A stretch of 64,000 nucleotides of DNA from Olsenella_K absiana (GTDB taxonomy: Bacteria; Actinomycetota; Coriobacteriia; Coriobacteriales; Atopobiaceae): the NCBI RefSeq assembly GCF_036408855.1, contig NZ_JAZGJQ010000005.1:1-64000 (forward strand). The letters are read 5' to 3'. The position numbers were made by a program, and so were the translations under genes. Shown piece by piece: positions 25,301-32,379 of the stretch. How positions within the stretch are numbered: position 1 is the first letter of the stretch; each line of letters opens with the position of its first letter. Under the pieces are notes generated by a model. The model had not been told where the DNA came from, made no database searches, and saw only the letters and a list, made by a program, of their open reading frames with translations.

Positions 25301-25606
25301 CACCTTGCACTCCTCGCGCGCGCCGTAGCGCCACACGGCGCCGTCGTCTGCGGTGAGGAGGAAGCTGTACCAGATGATCTCCGTCTTAGAGGGGGTGAAG
25401 CTCACCTCGAAGTGGACGTGGTCACCCTGCTCGGACCCCTCCATGTCGAGGAGGGTCTCCCCCTCGCCGTCGACCCAGAGCCTCAGCCGGGCCTTGGGGT
25501 CGCGCTCGTCCCAGACGTCGATGCCGAGCGTGATGGCCCCTCCGAGCTTGGCCGCCCCGAAGGGCCGGCGATAGGAGCTACACGAGGTACTGTGCTTTGC
25601 TCTCAC
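22337..25606 (-). CDS. GH13 amylase-like / GH77 4-alpha-glucanotransferase fusion
   Basis: 1089-residue two-enzyme protein. Residues about 1-600 are a GH13 alpha-glucan hydrolase of the neopullulanase/cyclomaltodextrinase kind: an N-terminal beta domain, RGIVYQIFPDRFHRG, ILDGVFNHTG (region I), GWRLDVADEL (nucleophile Asp), VVIGEVWED (acid Glu), LGSHDRERLL (second Asp). Residues about 610-1089 are a GH77 MalQ domain: GVLCHVTSVPNAG, VRLDHFLGFSSYYCIPEG (nucleophile), FIGEDLG (acid), TSTHDTQTLLGW. The GTG at 25606 has an AGGGGGAAC site; an upstream ATG would add about 65 residues without family match. A role in trimming and rearranging glycogen or maltodextrin chains follows from the domains and position beside the glg block. 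Confidence 0.92.
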   Translation of the reverse strand: MRAKHSTSCSSYRRPFGAAKLGGAITLGIDVWDERDPKARLRLWVDGEGETLLDMEGSEQGDHVHFEVSFTPSKTEIIWYSFLLTADDGAVWRYGAREECKVGEGAFAMGEPPSFQITVYTPRYVVPEWYRRGIVYQIFPDRFHRGADWERRVRDALGPKRNGPGRDLVADWNTPPSYRKDEFGRIRVWDFYGGTLEGVREKLGYLEGLGVTVIYLNPIFEAASNHRYDTADYMRIDPMLGDEESFRRLCRDARAHGISIILDGVFNHTGCDSRYFNKYGNYPEKGAYESADSPYASWYNFTDDERDQYVSWWGVDDLPDVNEEDPGYREFICGENGVVRKWLRLGASGWRLDVADELPDDFIADIKRAALAEKDDAVVIGEVWEDATNKVSYGKLRAYLQGSELDGTMNYPLRGALLDYLRGRASAQQLADSLETLRENYPEEAFYQELNLLGSHDRERLLTMLGAPDADSLNDDQRRDFRMSAGQRGLAVSRLWVAALLQMTLPGVPCVYYGDEAGLEGYTDPYNRAPFPWGREDKDCLAIYRNAIAVRKTLKVFETGDFRPFALTESVFGFTRTDGDTTVCVLANASLKDSATVEVPMYGAQVDDIVQGKAPKVAGDGRTCQVFLWPLGTSVLYYHDRVRLQRPMERGMGVLCHVTSVPNAGAPGTLGAPAERFVDFLADCGQTYWQVLPVNPTDQFGSPYAGLSAFAGNPLLIEGFQTRLDELVADLDSDRGYARFCEENEDWLRPYATFCAIKEEVGEDVPWQRWPKEFASYSPRLSRDPRLAASFEVHRRTQYVFDCQWHRLKNYANDRGVQIIGDIPMYVSGDSADVWAERSAFDLTPEGYAAGRAGTPPDQFAADGQLWGNPTYRWADLERGGYQWWVRRFRRMMDLYDYVRLDHFLGFSSYYCIPEGAKATEGAWRFGPGKDLFDVARRELGPLPFIGEDLGTVTPAVRLLVSSTGFPGMDVVLFSDGDPEQGYQPAPDKVVYTSTHDTQTLLGWVKSRYGSENPERIYFDLMRKCLASPADVVMVPLQDVLALDDSARMNVPGVAERNWSWQADEGAVEASRTFLAELARDSDRLHNRR

Positions 25607-25767
25607 TTGTTCCCCCTGACGTGGATGCCCCACGCGCGCGGCGACTCCCGCCTGACGCCTGGCCCCCCGGCTTCCGCGAGCGGGCAGGCCCCTCGCGCTG
25701 TCCTCGCGGCGGGGGAGCGCCCCGCGGCATCCAGAGCGGCACTCGGCCGCGATATTCTGATACATGA

Positions 25768-25793
25768 CCATAACACGCGCGCGCCATAACACG
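25768..25793. repeat. Direct repeat upstream of GH13-GH77 gene
   Basis: CCATAACACG occurs at 25768-25777 and again at 25784-25793, a 16-base period. It lies about 160-190 bases upstream of the GTG start in an AT-richer patch, and may be a tandem activator or repressor site for maltodextrin control. Confidence 0.5.
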
Positions 25794-25920
25794 TATCGCA
25801 ATCGTTCACAAGCTCATTTTCGGCATAAGGCCAGCTATAGGCCAGAAAGCGGCCCTCTTGCGACGGGGCGCGGGAGAGTGGGCGCTAAGGGGACGGGTGC
25901 GGGCGGAGCGGGGCCCGCAC

Positions 25921-25971
25921 GAAAAGGGGCCTCCCATCCCCGGCTCGCAAGAGCCCGCAGGATGGGAGGCC
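25921..25971 (-). terminator. Intrinsic terminator of the glg operon
   Basis: A perfect 12-bp stem, GGCCTCCCATCC (25928-25939) with GGATGGGAGGCC (25960-25971). On the minus strand it is followed by CCTTTTCGTG. It lies 60 bases after the glgA stop and closes the glycogen unit. Confidence 0.85.
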
Positions 25972-26031
25972 GCCTGTCGCGATGCCGCCGCGCCCGCCCC
26001 GTCGCCGAAGGGCGCGGGGCGCGCCCCGGTG

Positions 26032-27528
26032 CTAGCGGTCGCGCCGCTTGTTGTAGCGAATGACCTCCGGGTGCAGGTCGTGGTAGATGTCCATGTAGTC
26101 GTTGGCGGCGCGCCTCCAGGAGAAGTCCTCCTCCATGGCCTGGAGCTGGAGCTTGCGCCAGGAGTCCTCGTCGGTCCAGAAGAGCTCGCAGGCACCGAGC
26201 AGGCAGTCGGCCATCTCGTCGGCGTTCATGTTGGCGAAGCTGAAGCCGGTGCCCTCGCCGGTGTACTGGTTGTAGGGCTTGACGGAGTCCTGCAGGCCGC
26301 CGGTCTCGCGCACCACGGGCAGGGTGCCGTAGCGCATGGCGATCATCTGCGAGAGCCCGCACGGCTCGAACTCGGACGGCATCAGGAAGAGGTCGGCGCC
26401 CGCGTACATCCGGTGCGAGAGCGAGTTGTCGAAGGTGATGCGCGCCGCCATCTGGTCGCCGTACTTCCAGTCGAAGTACTTGAACGAGTCCTCGTAGTCC
26501 TTGTCGCCCGTGCCGAGCACGGCCACCTGGACGCCGCGGGACATGAGGGAGTTCATGGCGTAGCGGACGAGGTCGAGGCCCTTCTGCTTGGTCAGCCTGC
26601 CGACCATGGCGACGAGCGGCCGCGTCGGGTCCTGCTTGAGGCCGAGCTCCTCCTGCAGCGCGCGCTTGTCCTCCGCCTTGCCGTCGAGGTCCTGGGCGGA
26701 GTAGTTCTGCTGGAGCATGGGGTCGGTCTTGGGGTTCCACTCGGTCGTGTCTATGCCGTTCAGGATGCCCCTGAGCTGGCCCGCGCGGCGGCGGAAGATC
26801 GGGTCCATGCCCTCGCCGTAGAACGGCATCTGCAGCTCGTTGGCGTAGCTCGGGCTCACCGTGGTGATCAGGTCGGAGTAGAGCAGGGCGCCCTTCATGT
26901 AGCTGATCGCCTGCGGCGCACAGTAGAGCTGGTCGCGGGCGGCGGGCACGTCGGCGAGGCCGAGGACGTCGTTCAGGACCTTGTCGGAGAACTGACCCTG
27001 GAACTTGACGTTGTGAACGGTGAATACCGTCTTGACGTTCTGGCAGACCGGAAGCTGGTTGTAGAACTCGCGCAGGAACACGGGCGCCATGGCCGTCTGC
27101 CAGTCGTTGCAGTGCAGGACGTCGCAGGCGAGCTCAGGGACCTTCGCGATCGCCTCGCAGATGGCCTTCGAGAAGAACGCGAAGCGCTCACCGTCGTCGA
27201 AGTAGCCGTAGAGGCCGTCGCGCTTGAAGTAGGCCTCGTTGTCCACGAAGTAGAAGTCCAGCCCGCGATAGCTGAGCTTCTCGATCCCGCAGTAGACGCT
27301 GCGCCAGCTCAGCGGCACGTAGAAGTCAGCGACGTGCTTCATCTGCTCCAGGTACTCGCTGGGGATGCTGCCGTACTTGGGCATGATGACGGCGACCTTC
27401 GCGCCGGCGTGCTTGAGCGCGCGCGGGAGCGACCCCGCGACGTCGCCGAGGCCGCCGGTCTTCGCGAAGGGCACCGCCTCGGAGGCGGCGAACAGGATCT
27501 TGAGCTTTCTTCTTACGGAGTCTGCCAT
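26032..27528 (-). CDS. glgA: Glycogen synthase (ADP-glucose)
   Basis: 498-residue GT5 glucosyltransferase that adds glucose from ADP-glucose to alpha-1,4-glucan ends. The N-terminal ILFAASEAVPFAKTGGLGDVAGSL holds the KTGGL ADP-glucose motif. The C-terminal Rossmann domain has MVGRLTKQKGLDLV and the retaining-GT motif FMPSEFEPCGLSQMIAMRYGTLPVVRETGGLQDSV. It is the last gene of the glg operon, ten bases after glgD, and ends before a strong terminator. Confidence 0.97.
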   Translation of the reverse strand: MADSVRRKLKILFAASEAVPFAKTGGLGDVAGSLPRALKHAGAKVAVIMPKYGSIPSEYLEQMKHVADFYVPLSWRSVYCGIEKLSYRGLDFYFVDNEAYFKRDGLYGYFDDGERFAFFSKAICEAIAKVPELACDVLHCNDWQTAMAPVFLREFYNQLPVCQNVKTVFTVHNVKFQGQFSDKVLNDVLGLADVPAARDQLYCAPQAISYMKGALLYSDLITTVSPSYANELQMPFYGEGMDPIFRRRAGQLRGILNGIDTTEWNPKTDPMLQQNYSAQDLDGKAEDKRALQEELGLKQDPTRPLVAMVGRLTKQKGLDLVRYAMNSLMSRGVQVAVLGTGDKDYEDSFKYFDWKYGDQMAARITFDNSLSHRMYAGADLFLMPSEFEPCGLSQMIAMRYGTLPVVRETGGLQDSVKPYNQYTGEGTGFSFANMNADEMADCLLGACELFWTDEDSWRKLQLQAMEEDFSWRRAANDYMDIYHDLHPEVIRYNKRRDR

Positions 27529-27538
27529 GATGGGGTCC

Positions 27539-28639
27539 CTACTCGCTGACCTTGCCCAGGACGAGGATGTCGTCGTTCGTCCCGCGCAGCTCGGTGCCGG
27601 GGGCGATGACGTTGCCGCGGTCGATGATGGCGTTGGTGACGAGCGCGCCCGCGCGGATTACGACGCCCTGCATCACGATCGAGTTGCGCACGGTCGCGCC
27701 GGTCTCGACGATGACGTCACGGCTGAGCACGGAGTCGGTGACGGAGCCGTAGATGCGGTCGCCGGCGGCCACGAGCGAGTTGGTGACGTGCGAGCCCGGC
27801 TCGTACTTGGCGGGGGCGTTGTCGTGCGCCTTCGTCTTGATGAAGCGCTCCTTCGGGGAGAGCTCCGCCAGGACCTTGGGGTTGAGCTGGTCCATGCTGG
27901 CGCGATAGTAGTGATCGGTGTCGAAGATCGCGGCGTAGTAGCCGTCGAAGTTGACGCACTGGACATTCAGGTGCCTGACCTCACCGGTCTCGACGAGCGC
28001 GCAGATGAGGTCCTTGTCCTCCATGGCGCTGAAGGTGTCGACGAGCTTGAGGAGCAGCTCGCGGTTGATGATCGCGAGGTCGAGGAAGCCGGTGTCGCCG
28101 AAGTCGACGCCGAACTTCTTGCCCACGACCTTGCCGTCCTCGATGGTGAGCCCGAGCACGCTCGGGTTGGCCTCGGCCATCTTGCGCGTGACGAGCGTGA
28201 GGTCGGCGCCGGAGCTTACGTGCTTCTCGAGCAGGGACTTGACGTCGGCGTTGAAGATGATGTTGCAGGTGGACAGGACCACGTAGTCCTCGCTGTTGCG
28301 CTCGAACAGCTGCCTGTTGAGCACGAGGTCGCGGACGAGGAAGCGGCCGCCCTGGCGGGAGGTCCCGAAGGGGGAGCCCGGCATCACGAACAGGCCGCCC
28401 TCCTTGCGGTCGAGGTCCCAGTCCTTGCCGGAGCCGACGTGGTCGATGAGGGAGCGGTAGTTGGGCGGCATGATCAGGCCGACGGTGCGGATGCCGGCGT
28501 TGACCATGTTGGAGAGCGGGAAGTCGACCAGGCGGAAGCGGCCGAGGAAGGGAAGGGAGGCAACGGGGCGGTTCTCGACGAGAACGCTCGGGGTGGCGAT
28601 TCCATAGTTTGCGGTGATGAGACCCAGCGCCTTCTGCAT
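27539..28639 (-). CDS. glgD: Glucose-1-phosphate adenylyltransferase subunit GlgD
   Basis: 366-residue paralog of GlgC. It keeps the fold (LVDFPLSNMVNAGIRTVGLIMPPNYRSLIDHVGSGKDWDLDR, then a left-handed beta-helix end), but the N-terminal nucleotide loop GGxGxRL of catalytic subunits is replaced by LGLITANYGIATPSVLVENRP. In Gram-positive bacteria GlgD is a non- or weakly catalytic partner that raises GlgC activity in a heterotetramer. It begins two bases after glgC and precedes glgA by ten, so coupled synthesis is likely. Confidence 0.95.
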   Translation of the reverse strand: MQKALGLITANYGIATPSVLVENRPVASLPFLGRFRLVDFPLSNMVNAGIRTVGLIMPPNYRSLIDHVGSGKDWDLDRKEGGLFVMPGSPFGTSRQGGRFLVRDLVLNRQLFERNSEDYVVLSTCNIIFNADVKSLLEKHVSSGADLTLVTRKMAEANPSVLGLTIEDGKVVGKKFGVDFGDTGFLDLAIINRELLLKLVDTFSAMEDKDLICALVETGEVRHLNVQCVNFDGYYAAIFDTDHYYRASMDQLNPKVLAELSPKERFIKTKAHDNAPAKYEPGSHVTNSLVAAGDRIYGSVTDSVLSRDVIVETGATVRNSIVMQGVVIRAGALVTNAIIDRGNVIAPGTELRGTNDDILVLGKVSE

Positions 28640-28641
28640 CT

Positions 28642-29784
28642 CTACTCAGCCTCCTTCTCAATGACGTCGTCATCGCCGATGGCGATCGTCTCCTCCTTGG
28701 GGTCACCGAGGGTCGCGCCCTCCTTGACCACGGCGTTCGTTCCCAGCACGACGTTCACGACGGTGGCGCCGTCCTCAACGCGGGCGCCCGGGAAGAGCAC
28801 GGAGTCGATGACGGTCGCGCGCTCGCCCACGTAGGCGTCGATGGAGACGACGGAGTGCTTGACGTGGCCCAGGATGGTGCAGCCGTTGGCGATCAGCGCG
28901 TCGTCGACGTCGGCGTAGTGGCCCACGTACGCGGGAGGCCTCGTCGAGGCGTTACTCATGATCGGCGCCTCGGTCGAGTACAGGTCGAACGCGGGCTGCT
29001 CGCCCAGGAGCTCCATGTTCGCCTCATGGAAGGAGGCGACGGTGCCTACGTCGCGCCAGTAGTCCTTGAACTGGTAGGTGTAGAGGCGCTTGCCGGCCGC
29101 CAGCAGCGTCGGGATGATGTTCTTGCCGAAGTCGTGCTCGGAGGAGGCATCCTGCGCGTCGGCCTCGAGCGTGCGGACGAGGAGGTCGGTGTTGAAGATG
29201 TAGATGCCCATGGAGGCGAGGTTGCTCTTGGGCTGGGCGGGCTTCTCCTCGAACTCGACGATGCGGCCCTCGTCGTCGCAGTTCATGATGCCGAAGCGGG
29301 AAGCCTCGGACCAGTCGACGGGCATGACGGCGACCGTCAGGTCGGCGTTGTTCTTCTTGTGCACCGCGAGCATCTCGCCGTAGTTCATGCGGTAGAGCTG
29401 GTCGCCGGACAGGATCAGCGTGTACTCGGGGTCCTGCTCCTCGAGGTAGCCGATGTTCTGCGTGATGGCGTCGGCCGTGCCCGCGTACCAGGCGCCGCCC
29501 TTCTGCGTGGCGTAGGGGGGAAGGATGGCCACGCCAGCACCGCGCTCGTCGAGGTCCCACGCCTCGCCCGTGCCGAGGTAGGAGTGAAGCAGGTACGGAC
29601 GGTACTGGGTGAGCACGCCGACCGTGGTGATTCCGGAGTTCGCGCAGTTGGAGAGTACGAAGTCGATGATCCGGTACTTGCCGCCGAACGAGACCGCAGG
29701 CTTCGCGACCTTGTTGGTCAGGGCCTTGAGCCTGCTGCCCTGCCCTCCGGCAAGAAGCATCGCGACGCATTCCTTCTTGCTCAT
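28642..29784 (-). CDS. glgC: Glucose-1-phosphate adenylyltransferase
   Basis: 380-residue ADP-glucose pyrophosphorylase, the committed step of glycogen synthesis. The nucleotide loop is AMLLAGGQGSRLKALT, followed by KPAVSFGGKYRIIDFVLSNCANSGI. Further motifs are GTADAITQN, LSGDQLYRMNY, and IVEFEEKPAQP. The C-terminal beta-helix carries hexapeptide-like repeats. It stands 54 bases after glgP and is coupled to glgD. Allosteric control is known for the family but cannot be read here. Confidence 0.97.
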   Translation of the reverse strand: MSKKECVAMLLAGGQGSRLKALTNKVAKPAVSFGGKYRIIDFVLSNCANSGITTVGVLTQYRPYLLHSYLGTGEAWDLDERGAGVAILPPYATQKGGAWYAGTADAITQNIGYLEEQDPEYTLILSGDQLYRMNYGEMLAVHKKNNADLTVAVMPVDWSEASRFGIMNCDDEGRIVEFEEKPAQPKSNLASMGIYIFNTDLLVRTLEADAQDASSEHDFGKNIIPTLLAAGKRLYTYQFKDYWRDVGTVASFHEANMELLGEQPAFDLYSTEAPIMSNASTRPPAYVGHYADVDDALIANGCTILGHVKHSVVSIDAYVGERATVIDSVLFPGARVEDGATVVNVVLGTNAVVKEGATLGDPKEETIAIGDDDVIEKEAE

Positions 29785-29838
29785 GCCTTCCCCTTTCTAG
29801 ACGGACCGGCCGCAGGCCCGTGCCCCGGCCGGTCACCC

Positions 29839-32268
29839 CTACTTGCCAATATGCCAGATGTCCTCAGCGTACGAGCGGATGGTTCGGTCGCTCGAGAAGT
29901 AGCCCGCCTTGGCCGTGTTGTGCAGCGCCATGCGGTTCCAGAGGCGACGGTTGTCGTAGCCCGACATGAGCTCCTCCCAGGCCTGGACGTAGCCGTGGAA
30001 GTCCTTGAGGACGAGGTACTGGTCGTTGTTGACCATGAGCTCGTCGTGGACGCTCTCGAAGTTGCCCGAGAGGTGCGCGAGCGAGCCGTCCACCAGCATG
30101 TCGACCACGCGGCCGAGGCGGGCGCGGTCGGCGTTGTACTCGTTCCAGGCGAAGTAGCGCCCGCCCTCCTTGATGGCCTCGACCTCGTTGGCGCGCAGGC
30201 CGAAGATCTTGATGTTCTCCTCGCCAACGAGGTCGCAGATCTCGACGTTGGAGCCGTCGTAGGTGCCGAGCGTGATGGCGCCGTTCATCATGAACTTCAT
30301 GTTGGAGGTGCCGGAGGCCTCGGTGCCCGCCGTGGAGATCTGCTCGGAGACCTCGGTCGCCGGGTAGATGATCTGCGCGTTGGAGACCGCGAAGTTGGGG
30401 ATGAAGACGACCTTGATGCGGTCGCTGACGCGCGGGTCGTTATTGATCACGTCCGCGACGGAGTTGATGAGGCGGATGACCTCCTTGGCGAAGGTGTAGC
30501 TCTGCGCGGCCTTGCCGGAGAAGACGAAGGTGGTCGGCTGGGGCTCGAAGCCCTCGTTGATCATGCGGTTGTAGATGTCGAGCACCTTGAAGACGTTGAG
30601 CAGCTGGCGCTTGTAGGCGTGGAAGCGCTTGACCTGGGTGTCGAAGACGGTCGAGGTGTCGATGACCTCGCCCGTGACCTCCTTGACGTAGCGGGCCAGG
30701 CGCTCCTTCTCGGTCTGCTTGGCCTTGGCGAAGTCCTCCAGGAAGCCGTCGTCGCCCTCGAAGGCCGCGAGCTTCTCGAGCTCCATGGCGTCGTCGTACC
30801 ACTTGTCGCCGATGGCCTGCGTGATGAGGCCCGAGAGGGCGCGGTTGGCGTTGCCGAGGAAGCGGCGGTGGGACACGCCGTTGGTCTTGTTGTTGAACTT
30901 CTCGGGCGTCAGCTTGTAGAAGTCGTGCAGGACGCTGTCCTCGATGATCTTGGTGTGCAGCGCGGAGACGCCGTTGACCGAGTGCGAGAAGATCACGGAG
31001 AGGTTGGCCATGCGGACCTGGCCGTCCCAGAGGATGGCCGTGTTCTTGAGGGCGTCGGACCAGTTGGAGCCGGTGCGCGGGAAGCCGTCGCGGTAGCGGC
31101 GGTCGATCTCCTCGATGATCATGTACAGGCGCGGCAGGAGGTTGCGGAAGGTGGAGATGGGCCACTTCTCGAGCGCCTCGGGCATCACCGTGTGGTTGGT
31201 GTAGGAGCAGGTCGCCCGCGCGATCCTGAAGGCCTCGTCGAAGTCCACGCGCTTCTCGTCCACGAGGATGCGCATGAGCTCGGGGCCGCACATGGCGGGG
31301 TGCGTGTCGTTGGTGTGGATGCTGACGTGCTCGGCGAGCTCGGACCACCTGTCGGCGCCGTACTCGCGCTCGTAGGTGCGCAGGATGCTCTGGAGGCCGG
31401 CGGAGACGAACAGGTACTCCTGCTTCAGTCGCAGCAGCCTGCCGTGCTCGCCCGCGTCGTTGGGGTACAGGATCGTGGAGATGGCCTGCACGTTGGCCCT
31501 GAAGGCGAACGCCTTGGTGTAGTCGCCCGCGTTGAAGGCGTCGAGGTCGAAGTTGTCCTTGGAGGGCTCGGCCTTCCAGAGGCGCAGCTCGTTGACCTTC
31601 TTGGCGCCGTAGCCGACGATGGGGACGTCGTAGGGGACGGCCTTCACGAACTCGCCGCCCTCCTGCGTGAACCAGAAGTAGCCGTTGTCCTCGTGACGGA
31701 CGACCTGGCCGCCGAACTGCACGATAACGGCCGACTCGTTCTTGCGGCTCTCCCAGGGGTATCCGTGGGAGAGCCAGTCGTCCGTGCGCTCGACCTGGCG
31801 GCCGCCCACGATCTCCTGGCGGAAGAGGCCGTACTGGTAGCGCATGCCGTTACCGTTGCCGGCGATGCCCTCGTGGGCCATGGAGTCCAGGAAGCAGGCG
31901 GCGAGGCGCCCGAGGCCACCGTTGCCGAGGCCGGGGTCGGCCTCCTGCCTGCACAGCGTCTCGAGGTCGTCGCCCATGTCCTTCAGGGCCTCATCGACCA
32001 GGTCGCGCACGCCGTAGTTGAGCAGGTAGTTGTCCAGGAGGGGACCGAGGAGGAACTCGAGGGAGAAGTAGTAGACGCGCTTCTCGCCCTTGACGTGGGT
32101 CTTGAGCCCGGTCTGGCGCGCCTTGTCGGCGATCAGCTTGGCGAGGCAGAAGAAGCGCTCGTGCTCGTTGAGGTCCTCGAACTCCTTGCCGAGCTGGGTC
32201 TTGCACCTGTCGCGGTACTGCTCGACGAAGTCCTGTTTGTCCTTGAAGATCCCGGTCTTGTTCTGCAT
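29839..32268 (-). CDS. glgP: Glycogen/alpha-glucan phosphorylase
   Basis: 809-residue GT35 enzyme that releases glucose-1-phosphate from alpha-1,4-glucans using pyridoxal phosphate. Visible blocks are YYFSLEFLLGPLLDNYLLNYG, DPGLGNGGLGRLAACFLDSMA, HTNDTHPAMCGPELMRILVD, RFHAYKRQLLN, and the PLP-lysine region STAGTEASGTSNMKFMMNGAITLGTYDGSNVEI. ATG 32268 has AAAAGGAAAC upstream; a longer frame to 32373 lacks family match. It sits between glgB and glgC in the glg unit, so breakdown and synthesis genes may be expressed together. Confidence 0.97.
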   Translation of the reverse strand: MQNKTGIFKDKQDFVEQYRDRCKTQLGKEFEDLNEHERFFCLAKLIADKARQTGLKTHVKGEKRVYYFSLEFLLGPLLDNYLLNYGVRDLVDEALKDMGDDLETLCRQEADPGLGNGGLGRLAACFLDSMAHEGIAGNGNGMRYQYGLFRQEIVGGRQVERTDDWLSHGYPWESRKNESAVIVQFGGQVVRHEDNGYFWFTQEGGEFVKAVPYDVPIVGYGAKKVNELRLWKAEPSKDNFDLDAFNAGDYTKAFAFRANVQAISTILYPNDAGEHGRLLRLKQEYLFVSAGLQSILRTYEREYGADRWSELAEHVSIHTNDTHPAMCGPELMRILVDEKRVDFDEAFRIARATCSYTNHTVMPEALEKWPISTFRNLLPRLYMIIEEIDRRYRDGFPRTGSNWSDALKNTAILWDGQVRMANLSVIFSHSVNGVSALHTKIIEDSVLHDFYKLTPEKFNNKTNGVSHRRFLGNANRALSGLITQAIGDKWYDDAMELEKLAAFEGDDGFLEDFAKAKQTEKERLARYVKEVTGEVIDTSTVFDTQVKRFHAYKRQLLNVFKVLDIYNRMINEGFEPQPTTFVFSGKAAQSYTFAKEVIRLINSVADVINNDPRVSDRIKVVFIPNFAVSNAQIIYPATEVSEQISTAGTEASGTSNMKFMMNGAITLGTYDGSNVEICDLVGEENIKIFGLRANEVEAIKEGGRYFAWNEYNADRARLGRVVDMLVDGSLAHLSGNFESVHDELMVNNDQYLVLKDFHGYVQAWEELMSGYDNRRLWNRMALHNTAKAGYFSSDRTIRSYAEDIWHIGK

Positions 32269-32379
32269 ATGTTTCCTTTTTTGTCGAGGGACAGGACAAG
32301 CGAATGGTAGAACACTTTCGGCCGGCGCGGCGTCGCCGCAAGAGTCGACACCGATGACTTTACGCGGCGCCACCGTGCG

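Larger units (their letters stand above)
25607..26031. other. 425-base intergenic region between glgA and the GH13-GH77 gene
   Basis: Contains the glgA terminator, a pair of direct repeats and the presumed promoter of the GH13-GH77 gene. The stretch 25740-25850 is AT-richer than its surroundings. No gene is supported: open frames here lack family similarity and ribosome sites. Candidate promoter boxes on the minus strand are ambiguous; TTGTGA-17-TATGGC is one possibility. Confidence 0.5.
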
